Positions 23,833 through 31,542 of a DNA stretch of 34,610 nucleotides are shown here, piece after piece. The notes beneath the pieces were generated by a model that was not told where the DNA came from, made no database searches, and saw nothing but the letters and a program-made list of their open reading frames with translations. Position numbers and translations under genes: made by a program. Position 1 is the first letter of the stretch, and every line of letters begins with the position of its first letter. The stretch comes from Myxococcaceae bacterium (lineage in GTDB: Bacteria; Myxococcota; Myxococcia; Myxococcales; Myxococcaceae). The stretch spans positions 1 to 34,610 of the forward strand of contig JAIBBQ010000053.1 in the NCBI GenBank assembly GCA_019694595.1. Reading direction: 5' to 3'.

Positions 23833-25013
23833 GGCCTGGGGCTCTCGCAGTCCATCTTCTTGTTGTTGCTCTCCTTGTCGGAGTTGGGCGGGGGCCCGGG
23901 CACCGTGGGGTCGTCGGCCATGGGGTTCATGCAGCCCATGAAGTACTCGCCGCGCGCCCGGAACATCTGCCGGTAGAGCGAATCTCCGAGCACCACCGTG
24001 TCCCGGAACGGGGAGGTGTCGAAGCAGGCGCGCTGGTTGGCGTCGAGCTTGCTCGCCCCCTTGACGTTGTTCATGCCAGCCCAGCCTTCGGCGCCGGTGT
24101 TGAAGTCGCGGCAGCCGTGATCGTCGCCGCCGTGCTCGTAGCGGTTGGAGACGACGTAGGCGGACTGCAGCGGCATCGGGATCACGTTGGCGATGAAGCT
24201 CGCGACGTTGCCCACCGGGCCGAAGTCGGCGAGGTCCGCGGTGAGCCCCAGGTGCATCATGCGCCGGACCTGCGAGTAGAGCCCGGTGGGAGAGCCGAGG
24301 AAGTTGAGGCCGGCGCGCGGGGCGCCGAGCCCGAAGGCGCGGGCCCGGGAGTTGGTGCCGTCGGTGAGGTCCCACCCGCTCGCCACCAGCGTGTACCGGT
24401 TGTTCACCGGGCGGTTGTTGAGGCTGCGCCCGCCGTAGACGTCGGAGCCGAAGAAGCCGGTGCCGCCTTCGTCGAGGAAGTGCTGGGGCAAGATGCGGTT
24501 GTCGGTGCGCAGCGTGGTGCTGACCGTGACCTGCCCCTTGGTGTTGAAGCCGAAGCGTTTGTAGAAGAACCGCGAGCTGTCGTTGAGCGCCGACAGCGCC
24601 TTCTGGAACGGCCCGGGGAGGCTCGCCGAACCGAGGCCGGGGATTCCGGTCTCGAACGCGGGAATGTCCTCGTTCACCACCTCGGTGGTGAAGCCGCCCC
24701 ACCCCATGAACATGTTGCCGGTGGTGGTGTCCTCGATGGAGTCGAGGTCCTTGTACCGATCGGTCGCTTCCTGCACCGCCTGGTCGTGCGCGAGCTGGAA
24801 GGCGTGGTCGTGGTTCGCCTGTCCGTAGTCGTCGAGCGTGTACGCGGTCATCTCCCACGCCATGTACCGGGTGGCTTCCTGCACCTTGAGCTGCACCCGG
24901 GCGAGCTCGGCGAGGTACATGCTCCAGAGGAGGATCACGACCAGCACCGGCGCCAGGAGCGCCAGCTCGGTGATCGCCGCGCCGCGAGGCGCTCTGGGGG
25001 CCGGGCGCCGCAT
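23829..25013 (-). CDS. Large TadE-like pseudopilin
   Basis: A 394-residue protein. The N-terminus MRRPAPRAPRG followed by AAITELALLAPVLVVILLW has the prepilin signature (Gly11 at -1, Glu16 at +5) and one membrane segment (~17-37). The next helix, LARVQLKVQEATRYMAWE, is typical of TadE. The rest, about 340 residues, is a large extracytoplasmic domain rich in Asn/Gly/Phe (FFYKRFGFNTKGQVTVSTTL, GSDVYGGRSLNNRPVNNRYTL) with four or so Cys and a Pro-rich, Lys/Asn-rich end. Normal TadE proteins are under 200 residues, so this is a minor pilin fused to an unknown domain, perhaps at the tip. Starts 2 nt after the upstream stop. Confidence 0.8.
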   Translation of the reverse strand: MRRPAPRAPRGAAITELALLAPVLVVILLWSMYLAELARVQLKVQEATRYMAWEMTAYTLDDYGQANHDHAFQLAHDQAVQEATDRYKDLDSIEDTTTGNMFMGWGGFTTEVVNEDIPAFETGIPGLGSASLPGPFQKALSALNDSSRFFYKRFGFNTKGQVTVSTTLRTDNRILPQHFLDEGGTGFFGSDVYGGRSLNNRPVNNRYTLVASGWDLTDGTNSRARAFGLGAPRAGLNFLGSPTGLYSQVRRMMHLGLTADLADFGPVGNVASFIANVIPMPLQSAYVVSNRYEHGGDDHGCRDFNTGAEGWAGMNNVKGASKLDANQRACFDTSPFRDTVVLGDSLYRQMFRARGEYFMGCMNPMADDPTVPGPPPNSDKESNNKKMDCESPRP

Positions 25014-25015
25014 GG

Positions 25016-27088
25016 TTAGTGGGTGATGATCTTCTGGGGAATGCTCTTGAGGAGCCCCGGCAGCGCATTCGACACCTCGTTCACCACCGGCAGCGAGTAG
25101 CGGCCTTGCCAGACGGAAGCGAGGCGCGGCTTCCAGTAGGGGTTGAAGAAGTTGGGCTGCTCCGTCCAGCTCCCGGGGCGGTGGTAGTACGTCTGCCCGC
25201 GCGAGATGACGTTGAGCCCCGAGGAGAAGGCGAGGAACTTCTTCCGGGTGTTGTCGAGCTCGAGCTTGGTCGGCCGCACGAAGTCGATCTTCAGCGTGCC
25301 GTCGGGGTTGAGCAGCGCCGGCGCGTTGCGGGTGGCGCCGGAAGGGTCGGCCTTGGGGTTCTGCAATTCCTCGGGCGACTTGTGGAACACCGCCCAGGTC
25401 GACGGCTGGTTGAACTCCGTCGCGCGCGAGGCCGCGGTGTTGAGGCTCGGACCGCCGCCGCTGCCGAAGCGCGGCTCGAGGCAAGGGCCGGCGAACTCTC
25501 CGGGCTCGAAGTGCGGGAACGGAGCCAGCCCCTTCCAGGGGTGGTTGCCGTCGTACACCGGCCGCACGTTCGCCACGTAGATGTCCTGCGAGGGGATGCC
25601 GAAGGCGATGCTCTTGCTCACCTTGGACAGGCCGATGTCGGCTTGGTTGTTGCCCAGGCCCCCCTGGGGCCGGTCGAACGCCAGGCGCGCAGCCCGAGGC
25701 AGCAGTCGGCCGGGCGAGGGCTCTCGAACGAGGCGGAAGTGAACGCCCCCCGACGGGTGGCCCGGGTTCTCGGAGTCGTTCATCGCCCAGATGCTGGGCT
25801 TCACAGCGTTGTGGAAGCTGCCGGTGTCGACCTGGTCGAACTCGCCGTAGTTGGGGTCGCCCCAGCACCTGTTGGGGTTGTCGCCCGGGGCGCACGCGAA
25901 GGGGTTGTTGAAGATGCCGATCTTCCTCGGGCCGAAGGAGATCTTGTAGATGTCGTCGGAGCCAAGGTTGTCGCCCTGCGCGAGCAGCGACATCGGCTCG
26001 TTGGGCAGGTCGCGAGCGTCGCGCATGTAGTTGCGCCACCGATCACGCCCCTGATCCATCACCGCGAACCTGGTGCTCAGCATGCGCGTCTGTCCGCGCT
26101 TGAAGTCGGGGATCAGGTTGGCGATCACGCCACGCAGCGGGTCGAGCCACGAGAAGAGCGGGAACATCTGCGCCGGCTCGCGATCGGTGACCCACGCCGG
26201 CAAGCCGTAGTTGGGCCCTGCGGGAACGTTGTCCGCGCCGAAGCGGGTGGCGTTGGTGACGTTGCCCATCGATCGCTTGGCGCGCGCCACCTTGTCGTTC
26301 TCGTTCACCGCGTCGACGTCGAGTGGCCGGGTGAAGCCCAGGGGGCGCCAGAAGCTCACCCCGGCTTCGCTGTAGTGGGCGCGCTCGAAGATGCAGCTGG
26401 AGATGAGCCCCAGCCCGGTGCGGGCGAAGTCGTTCGACAGGTTGGGGTCGTTCATCGCCACCACGTCCTGCGACGTGCTCTGGACGTGCGTCATCGCCGA
26501 GTAGAGCGTCGCCTGCGCCAGCCCGGTGAGGACCTGGTTGAGCACCCGGTAGCTGGGGATCACCAGCCTCCCGAGGAACTCGTCGAGCTTCGAGCCTTCG
26601 AGCACGTCCTGGTAACCGGCCACGAACTTGCGCAGCAGCTGGCCGATGGAGTTGATCAACTTGAGGATCGCGCCCACGTACGGAATGGCTTCCAGCACCG
26701 GGCAGATCGCGGTCCACGGGATGCTGAGCCCCTTGCCCGGGGCGCACTTGTCGATGGAACTGAAGAGCCCGTAGATGTCGGTGAGGAACGCTTCCAGCGC
26801 GTATGCGGCGGACAGCGTCGACTGCCACACCATCGCCGCCACGTAGTGCGAGACGTGGGTGCGGTTGACGAAGGCGTAGAGGTTGAAGGCGCGCGATTCC
26901 ATCGCCGCCATCGAGTACGCGGCGGAGTCGGCGGTGTTCTGCAGCTTCACCCGCTCGTGAATCGTGTGACCCAGGTTCACCGTGGTGAGCACGGCGATCG
27001 CCAGGATCAGCATGAACAGGCAGCCGAGCACCATCGCCTGCCCTTCGCGGCGCTTCATTCCCTGACGCAAGGAGCGGGTCCACAGCAT
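25016..27088 (-). CDS. Large TadG-like protein with Tad domain
   Basis: A 690-residue protein. After a basic N-terminus (REGQAMV) comes one membrane helix (~19-40, VLGCLFMLILAIAVLTTVNLG) and the Tad-type motif VKLQNTADSAAYSMAAM, which marks TadG/TadE-like proteins (pfam 'Flp pilus-assembly TadE/G-like'). The +5 position after Gly is Leu, not Glu, so it is probably an anchored rather than a processed subunit. The ~640-residue outer part contains aromatic and Asn-rich stretches with scattered Cys (DKCAPGKG, AICPVLEAIP, SSCIFERAHYS, FACAPGDNPNRCWG) and no domain I recognise, such as a von Willebrand A MIDAS. ATG 27088 follows GAGGACGCC at good spacing. Gaps to neighbours are 8 and 2 nt. Confidence 0.8.
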   Translation of the reverse strand: MLWTRSLRQGMKRREGQAMVLGCLFMLILAIAVLTTVNLGHTIHERVKLQNTADSAAYSMAAMESRAFNLYAFVNRTHVSHYVAAMVWQSTLSAAYALEAFLTDIYGLFSSIDKCAPGKGLSIPWTAICPVLEAIPYVGAILKLINSIGQLLRKFVAGYQDVLEGSKLDEFLGRLVIPSYRVLNQVLTGLAQATLYSAMTHVQSTSQDVVAMNDPNLSNDFARTGLGLISSCIFERAHYSEAGVSFWRPLGFTRPLDVDAVNENDKVARAKRSMGNVTNATRFGADNVPAGPNYGLPAWVTDREPAQMFPLFSWLDPLRGVIANLIPDFKRGQTRMLSTRFAVMDQGRDRWRNYMRDARDLPNEPMSLLAQGDNLGSDDIYKISFGPRKIGIFNNPFACAPGDNPNRCWGDPNYGEFDQVDTGSFHNAVKPSIWAMNDSENPGHPSGGVHFRLVREPSPGRLLPRAARLAFDRPQGGLGNNQADIGLSKVSKSIAFGIPSQDIYVANVRPVYDGNHPWKGLAPFPHFEPGEFAGPCLEPRFGSGGGPSLNTAASRATEFNQPSTWAVFHKSPEELQNPKADPSGATRNAPALLNPDGTLKIDFVRPTKLELDNTRKKFLAFSSGLNVISRGQTYYHRPGSWTEQPNFFNPYWKPRLASVWQGRYSLPVVNEVSNALPGLLKSIPQKIITH

Positions 27089-27096
27089 GGCGTCCT

Positions 27097-28089
27097 CTAC
27101 AGGCCCCACGACGGGTTCAGGTGCATGATCCACTTGCGGTGGAAGTTCGACTGCATGCGCATCGAGTGGGTCGCGGTGAGCGGCAGGAAGTACCGCCGGC
27201 CGATGAGCTTGCTGAGGATGGGGATGTCGCCGCTCGCCAGGCCCCAGAGCACGCGCATCTCGGGCTGGTAGAGCGAGTCGAAGCCCTTCTGGTGGCGGAT
27301 GCCCCGCCCGCCGCCCTGCAGCGAGCTGGCGTCGCCGCTCTTGCCCAGCATGTTCTCCTTGGTGGTGCTCGAGCGCTCGATGCCGCCGTAGAGCGCCACG
27401 TCGGCGTTGGCCGCGAACCACGACAGGAAGATGACCTGGTTCGCGAACGGCACCTTCATCTCGTACCAGTAGCGCAGCCGGATCGAGAGCACCGTGCTCT
27501 TGCGGTAGATCTCCTGGTCCTTCGTGCGCACGTCGAGGTTGAAGAACTCGGCGAACTTGGTGAAGGGCGTCTCCGGGAAGGCGTCGGGCCCGTCGAAGTC
27601 GAGCTCCTTCCAGTTCACGCCGTCGGGCAGCCGCCACAACGTCTCGATGGGCGTGAAGTACGCCGGGTTGACGGTGTCGACGCGCACCAGCCCGAGCAGG
27701 TTGGCGCCGTTGAAGCTCGCCGGCACCACGCCGTTGTTCCACTGCAGCTTGCCGAGCGCGTCGTCGTAGAGCGAAGCCAGGGCCCACGTCTTGCCGAGCT
27801 GGAGGATGTCGTCGGTGCGGCCCATGGTCGGCAGCAACGCGACGATCGCCGCGTCGTGCATGCGCTCGTTGTTGCCGTTCCACACCACGCCTGCGCGCAC
27901 CGCCTGGTACGCGGCGTACTCGGTCATCAGCCGCGCCTGCTGCACCAGCGTCAGCTGCACGATGCCCAGGCAGAAGAAGACCATCAGCGGCATCACCAGC
28001 GCCGCCTCGATGGCCGCCTGTCCTCTCCTGGCTGTGGCGCGCAGCTGCCTCACGGTTTGATTATCCGGGCGAGCGTCGAAGGCCTGCAT
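27097..28089 (-). CDS. TadE-like pseudopilin
   Basis: A 330-residue protein opening the Tad-type gene chain. The leader ends in RRG with Gly23, then QAAIEAALVMPLMVFFCLGIV: Gly at -1, Glu28 at +5 and one membrane segment (~29-48). The helix QQARLMTEYAAYQAVRAG matches the TadE family continuation (usually ...A-x-x-AAR-G). About 260 extracytoplasmic residues follow (VDTVNPAYFTPIETLWRLPDG, KSTVLSIRLRYWYEMKVPFANQ, RRYFLPLTATHSMRMQSNF). It is larger than ordinary TadE. Start ATG 28089; the preceding 139-nt gap contains inverted repeats and probably the promoter. Confidence 0.82.
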   Translation of the reverse strand: MQAFDARPDNQTVRQLRATARRGQAAIEAALVMPLMVFFCLGIVQLTLVQQARLMTEYAAYQAVRAGVVWNGNNERMHDAAIVALLPTMGRTDDILQLGKTWALASLYDDALGKLQWNNGVVPASFNGANLLGLVRVDTVNPAYFTPIETLWRLPDGVNWKELDFDGPDAFPETPFTKFAEFFNLDVRTKDQEIYRKSTVLSIRLRYWYEMKVPFANQVIFLSWFAANADVALYGGIERSSTTKENMLGKSGDASSLQGGGRGIRHQKGFDSLYQPEMRVLWGLASGDIPILSKLIGRRYFLPLTATHSMRMQSNFHRKWIMHLNPSWGL

Positions 28090-28180
28090 CGGTCAGTCGG
28101 CCCAAGCATTTCGCGATCTTGTGGGACCAGCGCACTCCACGGTTCGTCAGGGGAGCTGACAGTTTTGCTCCTGAACCCCC

Positions 28181-28200
28181 CGAATTTCCTCTGAAATTCG
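28181..28200. promoter_or_regulatory. Perfect 8-bp inverted repeat upstream of the Tad-like operon
   Basis: Arms CGAATTTC and GAAATTCG flank the 4-base loop CTCT (plus strand). This is an unusually AT-rich palindrome in very GC-rich DNA, about 92-111 nt upstream of the first TadE-like start and 29-48 nt past the RluA-type gene stop. No T-run follows on the minus strand, so it is not a classic terminator. It could be an operator or the core of a leader structure; a second imperfect pairing (28146-28174: GTCAG/CTGAC and GGAGC/GCTCC) lies next to it. Confidence 0.35.
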
Positions 28201-28222
28201 AAGGCGACGCCCCCGAAGCCCC

Positions 28223-28235
28223 GGCGTTTCACGCC
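28223..28235 (-). terminator. Short hairpin at the end of the RluA-type gene
   Basis: GGCGT and ACGCC pair around a 3-base loop and overlap the stop codon of the pseudouridine synthase gene. On the minus strand a GGGG-rich stretch, not a T-run, follows. It may stabilise the mRNA end or act as a weak terminator; the evidence is only the five-base arms. Confidence 0.2.
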
Positions 28236-28876
28236 TGGCGCAGGGTGGCGAGGGCCTCGGCCAGGTCGCCAGGCAGGGGCGCTTCGACCTCCAGCCGGAC
28301 GCCCCCGAGCGGCAGCGAGAGCGTGCTGGCGTGCAAGGGCGTGCGCGCGAGGCCGAACCTGGGCTCGCGGTGCCCGTACTGGTGGTCGACGAGCAGCGGG
28401 TGGCCGAGCGACGCCAGGTGCACCCGGATCTGATGGGTGCGACCGGTGTGGGGCACGGCGCGCACCAGGGTGGCGCCGCGCAGCGCCTCGACGGGCGTGA
28501 AGTCGGTGCGGGAAGCGAGGCCCTGCTCGCCGGGCCGTGCGAGGCGCACCTTGCCGCCGCGGATCTTCACCAGGCCTCGTTCGACGGTGACGCTCGAGGC
28601 GAGCACCCCTTCCACCAGCGCGAGGTAGCTCTTGCCGACCTCGCCGTGCTCGAAGGCGCCGTTGAGCGCGCGGTGGGTGTCGGCGTCGAGCGCGAAGGCG
28701 AGCGCGCCCGTGGTGTCGCGATCGAGCCGGTGCACCACCCACACGCTGCGCCCGAGCTGGGCCTCCAGCTGCGCGCGCACGCAGTCGCCGCCGTCGCGGC
28801 CGGGAATCACCGGCACCCCGGCGGGCTTGTCGACCACCACCACCTGCGGGTGCGCGAGCAGCACCCGCAGCGTCAT
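28229..28876 (-). CDS. RluA family pseudouridine synthase
   Basis: A 215-residue protein that isomerises uridine to pseudouridine in rRNA or tRNA. The catalytic motif HRLDRDTTG (Asp in RLD) lies at about residues 50-58, preceded by VVVDKPAGVPVIPG and followed by KSYLALVEG, PHTGRTHQIRVHLASLGHPLL and the late segment RTPLHASTLSLPLGG. There is no N-terminal S4 domain, so it resembles the short RluA/TruC/RluC-catalytic-core type; the exact target base cannot be told. ATG 28876 overlaps the stop of the inactive M16 subunit by 4 nt. It ends a long, tightly overlapping gene chain. Confidence 0.92.
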   Translation of the reverse strand: MTLRVLLAHPQVVVVDKPAGVPVIPGRDGGDCVRAQLEAQLGRSVWVVHRLDRDTTGALAFALDADTHRALNGAFEHGEVGKSYLALVEGVLASSVTVERGLVKIRGGKVRLARPGEQGLASRTDFTPVEALRGATLVRAVPHTGRTHQIRVHLASLGHPLLVDHQYGHREPRFGLARTPLHASTLSLPLGGVRLEVEAPLPGDLAEALATLRQA

Positions 28877-30225
28877 CCGAGATCCTTGGGGCTCACCACC
28901 TGCACCGGGCCCAGGTCCTTCACCTGGGGGGCGATGGCCTTGGCGTTGCCCACCAGCACCAGGGTGAGCGCGTCGGGCTCGGGCAGGTGCCGCGCGGCGA
29001 CGGCGGCCGCGCGCTCGCGGGTCACCGCCATCACGCGATCGCGGTACTTCTCGATCCAGTCGGCGGGGAGCCGGTAGGTGTCCACGTCGGCGATGGCCCC
29101 GGAGATGGCGTCGTTGGTCTCGAGCCGAGTCGGGTACAGCCCGGCGAGGTAGCGCTGCACGGTGGCCAGCTCGGCCGGGGTCGGGCCCTTGGCCTTCATG
29201 CCCGCGATCTGCGCGCGGGCGATGTCCACCAGCTCTCGCGTCGACTCGGTCTTGGTGAACGACGAGAAGGCGAAGGCCCCCGCGGCGCGCAGGGTCTCGA
29301 AGTGGCAGCCGGCGCCGTACGAGAGCCCCCGCTTCACGCGGATCTCCCGCATCAGCCGCGAGGTGAAGCCGCCGCCGAGCGCGGTGTTCGCCACGCCCAG
29401 GGGAATCTGGTCTTCGTGCCCGCGCTGGATGCCGCTCGCCCCCAGGCGCACCTGCACCTGGCTCTGCTCGGGCTTGTCGACGATGGTCACCTGCCCTGCC
29501 CTGGTCGCGCGCGAGAAGCGCGGCAGCGGCGTGAGCTCGCTGGTCGGCCGCTTCCAGCTGCCCAGGGCCGCCTCGAGCCGCGCCACCACCTTGGCCGGCT
29601 CCACGTCGCCCACCACGTAGAGACTGGCGCGCGCGGGCGTGAAGAGCGCGCGGTGGCGTTCCACCAGCGCAGGGCGACCGAGCGTCTCCAGCGAGCGCTG
29701 GGTGCCGGTGAGGTCGAGGCCGTACGGGTGCTCGCCCCACACCGCACGCTGGAGCGCCCGCTCGGCGAGCGAACCCGGGTCGTCGAGCTCGTTCGACAGC
29801 TGCGCCAGGGTGCGCCGCCGGGCGAGCTCCACCTCGGCGTCGGGGAAGTCGGGCTGGGTGGCGACCGCCGCCAGCAGCTCGAGCTGGGAATCGAGGTGCC
29901 GCGACGGGGTCTGCAGCGCGACGCCCACCGTGTCCTCGCTCGCCCACGCACCCAGGGACGCGCCCACGAAGTCCACCGCGTCGGCGATCTGGTCGGCGCT
30001 CTGGCCGGCGGCGCCGCGCCGCAGGAGCCGCACCGTGAAGTCGGTGAGCCCGGGCACGCTGATGGGGTCGTGCGCCCCACCTTCCTGGATGAGGAGCCGC
30101 AGCGAGACGAGCGGCAGCGCGCCGCGCTTCACCACGTGCACCGTCACCCCGTTGCTCAGGGTGAAGGTCTCCCTGCGGGGGGCCTCGAGCGGCCGCAGCG
30201 TCACCACCGCGCTGGAGCGCTTCAC
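28873..30225 (-). CDS. M16 peptidase-like subunit lacking the zinc motif
   Basis: A 450-residue M16 (pitrilysin/insulinase clan) protein from GTG 30225. Fold landmarks are clear: FTLSNGVTVHVV, LPLVSLRLLIQEGGA, then the substrate-side motif LMREIRVKRGLSYGAG (Arg/Tyr that bind the peptide C-terminal half). Where the zinc-binding H-x-x-E-H should be, after PGL at residue 60, the sequence is TDFTVRLL with no His or Glu pair, so it cannot bind zinc. Two-subunit M16B enzymes pair one zinc subunit with one such partner. It overlaps the active subunit by 4 nt, and together they would form the heterodimer. No signal peptide seen. Confidence 0.9.
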   Translation of the reverse strand: MKRSSAVVTLRPLEAPRRETFTLSNGVTVHVVKRGALPLVSLRLLIQEGGAHDPISVPGLTDFTVRLLRRGAAGQSADQIADAVDFVGASLGAWASEDTVGVALQTPSRHLDSQLELLAAVATQPDFPDAEVELARRRTLAQLSNELDDPGSLAERALQRAVWGEHPYGLDLTGTQRSLETLGRPALVERHRALFTPARASLYVVGDVEPAKVVARLEAALGSWKRPTSELTPLPRFSRATRAGQVTIVDKPEQSQVQVRLGASGIQRGHEDQIPLGVANTALGGGFTSRLMREIRVKRGLSYGAGCHFETLRAAGAFAFSSFTKTESTRELVDIARAQIAGMKAKGPTPAELATVQRYLAGLYPTRLETNDAISGAIADVDTYRLPADWIEKYRDRVMAVTRERAAAVAARHLPEPDALTLVLVGNAKAIAPQVKDLGPVQVVSPKDLG

Positions 30226-31529
30226 GCGTTCACCGCCTGCGGCACCAGCGTCACCACCGAGCGGCGCTCGGGCCGGAGGTACTTCTTGGCCGCCGCCTGC
30301 ACCTGCGCCTTGGTCACCTGCTCGTAGCGCGAGGCGAGCGCCAGGCCCTGCCGCCAGTCGCCGAGCATCGTCTCGTACGTCCCCAGCGCGTGGGCGCGGC
30401 CGTTGTTGGTGGACAGCTCGCGAATCAGGTGCGCCGAGAGGTTGTTGCGGGCCTTCTCGACCTCGCGATCCTCGAGGCCGTGCTCCTGCACGCGCTCGAG
30501 CTCGGCGTAGAGCGCGGCCTCGGCCGCCTTGGGGTCGGCGCCGGGCTTGAGCTCCATCGCCACCAGGAACGCGCCGGGGTCGAAGCGCCAGGTCCAGTCC
30601 ACCGACACCGAGACGGCCATCTCCTGCTGGTAGACGAGCGCCTTGGTGAGCCGGCTCGACTGGCCGACCGACAGCGCGTACTGCAGCACGTCGAGCACCA
30701 GGGTGTCGGGGTCGTCTCCGCGCGGGCCGCGCCAGGCGACCAGCAGCGACGGCGACTGGGCGGGGTGGCGCACCTCGGCGCGGCGCTCGCCCTTCTGCTC
30801 CGGCTCGGCGTCGAGCACCGGCGGCGCGGCGGGCCCCGGCTTGATGCCGCCGTAGCGCTTCTCGAGCAAGGCGAGCGCTTCCTTGGGGTCGAAGTCGCCC
30901 GACAGCCAGAGCGTGGCGTTGTTGGGCGCGTAGTACGTGCGGAAGTAGTCGAGGCAGTCCTGACGGGAGATGGCCTCGATGTCCCGCTGCCAGCCGATCA
31001 CCGGCCAGCGGTAGGGGTGCGCCTTCCACACCAGGCTCGAGAGTTCCTCGTCCATCAGCCCGGCGATCTCGTTGTCCACGCGCAGGCGGCGCTCTTCCAG
31101 CACCACCTGGCGCTCGCTCTCGAGCATCTTGGGAGTGACCTGGAGCGACTGCATGCGGTCGCTCTCGAGGTCGAGGACCGTGGGCAGCGCCTCGGCCATG
31201 AAGTCCTCGTAGTACACGGTGACGTCGTTCGAGGTGTACGCGTTCGAGGTGCCGCCGCTGGCCTCGAGCACCTTGTCGAATTCGCCCGGCCCGAAGCGCT
31301 TGGCGCCGTTGAACATCATGTGCTCGAAGAGGTGGCTGATGCCGGTGGCGCCGGGGCGCTCGTTGCGCGAGCCCACCTTGAAGAACGTGTAGAGCGTGCA
31401 GGTCGGCACCGCGTGCGACGGCAGCAAGCGAACCTTGAGCCCGTTGCGCAGCGTGTGCTCCCTGACCGACTTCGCCAGGGGCTGGAGCGCGGGGGGAATC
31501 ACGGGCTTGGAGATCGAGGGGCGCTTCAC
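30222..31529 (-). CDS. M16 family zinc metallopeptidase, catalytic subunit
   Basis: A 435-residue peptidase with the inverted zinc motif HLFEH at residues 66-70 (GISHLFEHMMFNG) and the third ligand Glu near 146 in VVLEERRLRVDN. TLRNGLKVRLLPS precedes and VGSRNERPGATG leads into the motif, as in processing-peptidase-like M16B proteins. GTG 31529 is chosen from a GGAG 10 nt upstream and the typical N-terminal strand; the reading frame is open further upstream but overlaps the hydrolase gene and has no family similarity. Works with the neighbouring zinc-less subunit. Length is usual for an M16B subunit. The peptide substrate is not evident. Confidence 0.93.
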   Translation of the reverse strand: MKRPSISKPVIPPALQPLAKSVREHTLRNGLKVRLLPSHAVPTCTLYTFFKVGSRNERPGATGISHLFEHMMFNGAKRFGPGEFDKVLEASGGTSNAYTSNDVTVYYEDFMAEALPTVLDLESDRMQSLQVTPKMLESERQVVLEERRLRVDNEIAGLMDEELSSLVWKAHPYRWPVIGWQRDIEAISRQDCLDYFRTYYAPNNATLWLSGDFDPKEALALLEKRYGGIKPGPAAPPVLDAEPEQKGERRAEVRHPAQSPSLLVAWRGPRGDDPDTLVLDVLQYALSVGQSSRLTKALVYQQEMAVSVSVDWTWRFDPGAFLVAMELKPGADPKAAEAALYAELERVQEHGLEDREVEKARNNLSAHLIRELSTNNGRAHALGTYETMLGDWRQGLALASRYEQVTKAQVQAAAKKYLRPERRSVVTLVPQAVNA

Positions 31530-31542
31530 GGGTCGGGGACTC

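Noticed and set aside
25019-27271. 750-codon plus-strand open frame opposite the TadG-like gene
   Set aside because: Biased composition and no motifs; the minus strand carries the Tad motif and short gene junctions.
28181-28200. Rho-independent terminator after the RluA-type gene
   Set aside because: The stem is good but is followed by a G-run and mixed sequence, not a T-run, on the transcribed strand.
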